Positions 14,649 through 18,278 of a stretch of DNA of 18,278 bases are shown here, piece by piece (position 1 is the first letter of the stretch; each line of letters starts with the position of its first letter). The notes below the pieces were generated by a model. That model ran no database searches, was not told where the DNA came from, and saw nothing but the letters and a program-made list of their open reading frames with translations. The DNA comes from CAZNLL01 sp964573885. Its GTDB lineage: Bacteria > Desulfobacterota > DSM-4660 > Desulfatiglandales > Desulfatiglandaceae. The translations under genes and the position numbers were made by a program. Location of the stretch: positions 1 to 18,278 of the forward strand of contig CAZNLL010000077.1 in NCBI GenBank assembly GCA_964573885.1, given 5' to 3'.

Positions 14649-15326
14649 CTACCCCAACTTGTCACGGATAAGATCCACCGGGAAGGGATCCCCGTGGGCC
14701 GGGTAGACCGTTTCGGCCCCTTGATCCAGCAAAACCCGCCAGCTCTGTTTGACCCTTTCCAAGTCGTCCGCGAAAATAGGAAGGTCTGGAGAAAGCCTCA
14801 GGGGGAACTTGTTCATGGCCAGATCCCCCACAAAGGCCTCGCCCGTCTCCAGGAGCAGGCTCACCGAGCCGGGAGAGTGCCCGGGGGTGTGGATCACCCG
14901 GCCTGAAACACCGTGTTCTGATAAAGACATGGGCGTGTCTTGGAGAACCAGGTCCACCCGGGTGGGAGAGACCTTAATAAAGGGCAAAAAGGCCCTCATG
15001 ACGCCACCGAATATGCGGCCCCAGGGCGTCACCCCCGGGGGCACGGGCGTCTTTGATTTTTCAAGCCATGGCTTCTCCTCTTCATGCATGGCGATCTTGG
15101 CCCCTGTAAGCGCCTTGATGTCCCTGGCGGAGCCGATGTGATCCCAGTGGCCGTGGGTGATAATCAGCAAGGTAATGTCTTGAGCATCCATGGGGAGTGC
15201 TTCCATGGCTCTTTTAAAGGCCTGGGTCTTTTTGGGGGACCCGGTGTCCACCATCACCGTCCCCTTGTCTTGGATGATGTAGCAGTTGGTAAAGCCCAAG
15301 GGAATGGTATAAACAGTTGCGGCCAT
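14649..15326 (-). CDS. MBL-fold metallo-hydrolase
   Basis: A 225-residue metallo-beta-lactamase-fold protein with the complete metal site: THGHWDH (His58, His60, Asp62, His63), then HTPGHSPGS, GD in VGDLAMN, and a final His in YPAHGDP. The arrangement is that of the glyoxalase II-like group, which hydrolyses thioesters, lactones or similar bonds with two metal ions, usually in the cytoplasm. The substrate is unknown. A GGAGGTG site is placed well before the ATG. It is the last gene of a minus-strand series, 90 bases after the QueG-like gene. Confidence 0.92.
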   Translation of the reverse strand: MAATVYTIPLGFTNCYIIQDKGTVMVDTGSPKKTQAFKRAMEALPMDAQDITLLIITHGHWDHIGSARDIKALTGAKIAMHEEEKPWLEKSKTPVPPGVTPWGRIFGGVMRAFLPFIKVSPTRVDLVLQDTPMSLSEHGVSGRVIHTPGHSPGSVSLLLETGEAFVGDLAMNKFPLRLSPDLPIFADDLERVKQSWRVLLDQGAETVYPAHGDPFPVDLIRDKLG

Positions 15327-15416
15327 CTCGCACCTCCATGTACAAGCCTTTGCACTTCCCCTTTCACAGGGCCCCCTGGGGGTATGAAGGATTCCTGGAT
15401 CACGTGAAGCCTGGTA

Positions 15417-16331
15417 TCACGCCAGGGGATGGGGTGGAGGCGGCACTTCGCCTCGTTCCAGGGCCTCACGGGCGGCCTTGACCGGTATTTCCGCCTCGCA
15501 AGGGACACCCACCTGGCACAGTCCGCAGCCATAACCCTCAAACTTATAGGTCTTTTTTACATATTCCCTGGTGCGGACCAGGTGTTCCCGGCACTTTTCC
15601 TTGTCGTGCCCCGCCTCGCTGATGGCCTTGGCCGGGCACCGGTCAATGCATTTGCCGCAGGTTCCGCCCGCAAAGAAGAGGCAATAGGCCCGGTGGTGAG
15701 TATAGGGCCGGGGGGTGGGGTCCACGGATACCTTGGCCACCACCGATCCCGCCCGCATGGCCTTGCCCTTGGCGGTGATGAGCCCATCACACAGGCCGAA
15801 AGTGCCCAGGCCTGCCGCATGGGCCGCATGGCGCTCGGACCAGGAAGAGGCATAGGAAAAGCGCTCGGATTTGACAATGGTCCAGTTGGGTACCAGCATG
15901 GGAGCCACGGCCTCGTGGCCAGCCTGCCGCAGGCCCTTCACAATGTGGCGACGCAATTCCACGTTGAAGGCTTCGCCGTAGATCCTGATCCTGGCCCAGG
16001 ACTCGGCGGGATACTTCCTGGCCCTCCGGTTCGCCCTTCGGACCATCTCCCGCTGGGGCAACGCCCATGAAATGACCGTCAGTTCCTCGGGGCCCGCCGG
16101 CTCCCCGGGGCAGTGCTGGGCGTAGACCTCCCAGGGGGTCCAGTGAAAGGCCCCCACATTCTCCTTGTATTGTTGCCAGATCCGGTCCGCCCCGGAGGCG
16201 AAACCCACCAGGGCGTGGTCCCAGGCGGTTTCCCCGGTGTCATCCTCCATGGTGTTCAGGGGGGAGGTGGCGATGAAATCCTGGATCAAAGACCTGATCC
16301 CCTCCCCGGTGATCCCTTTTTTTGGCTTCAT
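15417..16331 (-). CDS. QueG-like 4Fe-4S double-cluster protein (epoxyqueuosine reductase/reductive dehalogenase-like)
   Basis: The 304-residue protein has an N-terminal region like that of QueG and corrinoid-dependent reductases, with ERHAAHAAGLGTFGLCDGLI in the middle, and a C-terminal two-cluster ferredoxin domain. Cluster cysteines are CGKCIDRCP (Cys225, Cys228, Cys232) and CGLCQVGVPC (Cys269, Cys272, Cys278). True QueG is longer, so tRNA modification is not assured; an unknown electron-transfer or reductase role is equally likely. The ATG at 16331 is preferred over a TTG at 16349, since AAGGA lies about 9 bases before it. No signal peptide is visible, so it is probably cytoplasmic. Confidence 0.87.
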   Translation of the reverse strand: MKPKKGITGEGIRSLIQDFIATSPLNTMEDDTGETAWDHALVGFASGADRIWQQYKENVGAFHWTPWEVYAQHCPGEPAGPEELTVISWALPQREMVRRANRRARKYPAESWARIRIYGEAFNVELRRHIVKGLRQAGHEAVAPMLVPNWTIVKSERFSYASSWSERHAAHAAGLGTFGLCDGLITAKGKAMRAGSVVAKVSVDPTPRPYTHHRAYCLFFAGGTCGKCIDRCPAKAISEAGHDKEKCREHLVRTREYVKKTYKFEGYGCGLCQVGVPCEAEIPVKAAREALERGEVPPPPHPLA

Positions 16332-16349
16332 TAAGAGGTTCCTTTCCAA

Positions 16350-16511
16350 GGGGTTTCATGATTCAGAAGGCAACCCAGCATACCTAAAAACCCCGGGCAA
16401 GTCAAAAGACGGGAAAGGCCTCTCTTAAGGGAGTCTTTACCCCAACCAAGGGGTTTATCCCGGCCCCGCCCTATTCGGTCTCACCGGTTCCGGCGGGGTG
16501 GGGTCCGTTAT
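16350..16511. other. Intergenic region with inverted repeats
   Basis: The region separates two minus-strand genes. Besides the GC-rich hairpin listed separately it has a short ACCCC-AACCAA-GGGGT stem (16439-16454). No gene and no clear promoter is seen. Confidence 0.4.
16464..16498 (-). other. GC-rich hairpin after the small hypothetical gene
   Basis: CCCCGCC (16464-16470) and GGCGGGG (16492-16498) form a 7-bp stem around a 21-base loop that itself contains CGGT-CTC-ACCG. It begins 14 bases after the stop of the hypothetical gene on the minus strand. Without a U-run it is more likely a stabilising or attenuating structure than a true terminator. Confidence 0.4.
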
Positions 16512-16778
16512 CTACAGGTAACCCGACTCCTTAAGATAGTCCTCGATTTGAACGTCGGCCGTCTCTCCGATCACCCGCTCCAGGGAATCCGCCGACAGCA
16601 TGGGGTAACGTTTTTCAAGCATTTTTTGATTGTAGAGCAACTGCCTGGAAAGGGTCCCCGGGACCAGGTGACCCTCTTTCACCTTGAATTCAAACTTGAC
16701 CCTCACGGGGATTTCCACCCGTTCATAGCCCATGTCCAGGACCTGCTTGACCACTTTCTTTTCTCTCACCCAGATCAT
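16512..16778 (-). CDS. Small hypothetical protein, 88 residues
   Basis: I do not recognise a family. The sequence is charged, with an apparent amphipathic beta stretch (VEIPVRVKFEFKVKEG, about residues 21-36) and a helical C-terminal half (LERVIGETADVQIEDYLKE). It has no cysteine, signal peptide or membrane helix. The ribosome site is weak (AAAAAGAC close to the ATG). The composition looks like a real protein and the gene lies between two genes of the same strand, but coding is not certain. Confidence 0.6.
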   Translation of the reverse strand: MIWVREKKVVKQVLDMGYERVEIPVRVKFEFKVKEGHLVPGTLSRQLLYNQKMLEKRYPMLSADSLERVIGETADVQIEDYLKESGYL

Positions 16779-16920
16779 GTCTTTTTATACTTTTTCAGGG
16801 GGGAGATCACACACCCAAGCCTTTAGAAGATGCTTCATTTTTCAGAAGTGGGGAATCTATCCAACTTATTGGGAACACCTCTGCAATTAATGACAGGTCA
16901 AAGGGGAAAAAGGGATCTTT

Positions 16921-17412
16921 CTAAGGGAGGTAATTCATTTTTTCCCACAAGTCTCGGTTACCCTCCTTCCAATCCGGGCCAAACTCCTTGTCGTAGTAAG
17001 ACCCTAGCCTGTCAAGCCAACGCCACCAAGACGTTTTCCCTTTTTCTTTCGCCTCCAGGATATCGTTCAAAAATACCGTGATGTTAGCCATCTCGGCCTT
17101 GGGCACGAAATAAGCAGCGCCCTTTTTGTATGATTTGTAAGTATCTTCAACGGTCATAGCGTGCGCGGTCAACATGATGCTTGTCACCTTTCTGGCATTG
17201 GCGATCTCAAGCAGTCTGTAGCCGTCTACACCCATGATGTCCAAAATGGCCGTGTCGAAATCCTGGCTCTCCAGCTTTTCCTTTGCCTCGCCAAAGGACA
17301 TGGCTTTTTCGATCACGCATTCCGAGAGCAACTCCTCGAGTGTCTCGATCACATCAGGTTCGTCATCTACGATCAAAATCCTTTTCCATTGCAAGCGGCT
17401 TTGTTCTTTCAT
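16921..17412 (-). CDS. Single-domain response regulator (CheY-like receiver with short tail)
   Basis: This 163-residue protein is a two-component receiver domain: acidic pocket Asp16-Asp17, phospho-acceptor Asp58 (AILDIMGVDG), Thr82 and Lys105 (VPKAEM). After the receiver (about residues 10-125) there is no DNA-binding or enzymatic output domain, only a roughly 40-residue tail rich in Trp, Tyr and charged residues (SWWRWLDRLGSYYDKEFGPD). It probably acts by protein-protein contact. An AAAGGA site lies 9 bases before the ATG. No histidine kinase is in the window. It lies 82 bases downstream of the TRAP permease gene on the same strand. Confidence 0.92.
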   Translation of the reverse strand: MKEQSRLQWKRILIVDDEPDVIETLEELLSECVIEKAMSFGEAKEKLESQDFDTAILDIMGVDGYRLLEIANARKVTSIMLTAHAMTVEDTYKSYKKGAAYFVPKAEMANITVFLNDILEAKEKGKTSWWRWLDRLGSYYDKEFGPDWKEGNRDLWEKMNYLP

Positions 17413-17494
17413 TTTTGCGGTCCTTTTTCAAAGCGTATCCACGCCCATTTACTCTGGTAAGGTTGTTTCGAATGGATGGGTGTGAAAAAAATAA

Positions 17495-18278
17495 TTACCC
17501 CCAGGTGTACATGGTACTTGGAAGCCAGATAGAAATAAAAGGAAACAGTACCAGGAGGGCAATGGTTATTACATCGAATAGGAGGAACCAGAAACAACCC
17601 CTGAAGATGTCCGGAAGAGGAATATCGGGCCTCACACTGGCCAGCACATAAACATTCAGACCCACCGGTGGCGTGATCAAACCAAATTCACAGAGCTTGG
17701 TGCACAGGATACCAAACCAGATGGGATCGTATCCCAATTGGTTCACAACCACCGGAAAGATGATGGGAAGCGATATGACAAGGACGGAGAAGGAGTCCAG
17801 GAACATTCCCAAGGGAATGAGTAAAACCAGAAAAAGGCCTACAATTCCGGCAGGATGAATGGCAAGCCCGGCCACCCAGGCAGAGAGCGTTTGAGGCACT
17901 TGGGCGAGGGTAAGAAAAAAACTGTAAAGGCCGGCTCCGATAAGAACGAGGAAGACCATACAAGTGGTGCGAAGGGTACTCACGAAGCACCCCACAAGGG
18001 CGGAGCCCAGTTTGGAGACTGCTTTGCTCCGGATAAATACCATCATCAGCGCAAAAAAGGCCCCGGTGGCTGCAGCCTCTGTGGGTGTAAAAACACCGAT
18101 ATAAATGCCCCCGATAACAATCACGAAAAGCAAACCAAGACCCCACCCCCCCTTCAATGCCCTAAACCGCTCCGGCCAAGAGACCTTGGTTGGAGAGGGG
18201 GTGAGCGAGGGATCCAACCAGCCGAGGGTAACCAGTCCGAAAAGGTAAATGAGGATGCTGAGCAACCCGGGGATGAAA
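17495..18278 (-). CDS. dctM: TRAP transporter large permease subunit DctM, C-terminal part (cut by window edge)
   Basis: The visible residues are the C-terminal 60 percent of a TRAP large permease, the sodium-coupled membrane subunit for carboxylates and similar solutes. The frame stays open to the window edge and reads FIPGLLSILIYLF before the first internal start, so the real start lies outside. Recognisable blocks are GVFTPTEAAATGAFFAL, GMFLDSFSVLVISLPIIFPV and GLITPPVGLNVYVL, typical of DctM, within several hydrophobic helices. The small permease and binding protein are presumably beyond the edge. The substrate cannot be read. Confidence 0.93.
   Translation of the reverse strand, partial: FIPGLLSILIYLFGLVTLGWLDPSLTPSPTKVSWPERFRALKGGWGLGLLFVIVIGGIYIGVFTPTEAAATGAFFALMMVFIRSKAVSKLGSALVGCFVSTLRTTCMVFLVLIGAGLYSFFLTLAQVPQTLSAWVAGLAIHPAGIVGLFLVLLIPLGMFLDSFSVLVISLPIIFPVVVNQLGYDPIWFGILCTKLCEFGLITPPVGLNVYVLASVRPDIPLPDIFRGCFWFLLFDVITIALLVLFPFISIWLPSTMYTWG

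Noticed and set aside
15429..16070. Plus-strand frame of 213 codons
   Set aside because: Antisense to the 4Fe-4S protein, whose cysteine motifs are unmistakable.
17495..17535. Possible terminator at the end of the TRAP permease gene, where a T-run follows the stop on the minus strand
   Set aside because: The only stem available has a mismatch and is weak, so the T-run alone is not enough.
1..18278. CRISPR arrays, tRNA or rRNA genes, insertion sequences
   Set aside because: I saw no regularly spaced repeats, cloverleaf-type sequence, rRNA stretch or transposase in any frame.

Overview
The window looks like a chromosomal piece of a strictly anaerobic bacterium, most likely a Desulfobacterota-type sulfate reducer or syntroph. 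That is inferred from gene content: a 4-hydroxybutyryl-CoA dehydratase-like [4Fe-4S] enzyme, a C_GCAxxG_C_C protein, branched-chain-type ABC and TRAP carboxylate transporters, and a QueG-like ferredoxin-domain protein. No rRNA or other marker gene confirms the lineage. Most of the window is moderately GC-rich. The first 1.2 kb is clearly more AT-rich and may have a different origin.

Layout. (1) 1-1209: a B12-binding radical SAM protein that lacks a normal N-terminus, probably broken by a frameshift at the window edge. (2) 1210-1967: about 760 bases without a convincing gene. It holds a c-di-GMP-I (GEMM)-like RNA element, a run of small hairpins, and a near-perfect sigma70 promoter with a 14-bp palindrome in its spacer. 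(3) 1968-4979: a large SWIM-SNF2 helicase, apparently transcribed alone from that promoter. (4) 5084-6721, minus strand: a zinc alcohol dehydrogenase followed by a C_GCAxxG_C_C protein. (5) 6874-14589, plus strand: a probable operon of a TetR-SDR fusion regulator, an AbfD-like dehydratase, and a complete five-gene branched-chain-type ABC transporter (binding protein, LivH, LivM, LivG, LivF). (6) 14649-18278, minus strand: reading from the right edge, a TRAP large permease (partial), a single-domain response regulator, a small hypothetical protein, a QueG-like 4Fe-4S protein and an MBL-fold hydrolase.

The centre of interest is 5.1-14.6 kb. Two divergent transcription units flank a perfect 16-bp palindrome (6790-6805) that lies exactly midway between the two chosen start codons. 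The adjacent regulator joins a TetR DNA-binding protein to an SDR domain whose nucleotide loop and catalytic serine are changed. I infer an inducible uptake and catabolism module for a small hydroxy- or carboxylic acid. The ABC transporter would import it, a CoA ligase encoded elsewhere would activate it, the AbfD-like enzyme would dehydrate or isomerise the CoA ester, and the dehydrogenase would oxidise an alcohol. The TetR-SDR protein could sense substrate, CoA ester or NAD(H) through the SDR fold. The substrate cannot be read from the sequence.
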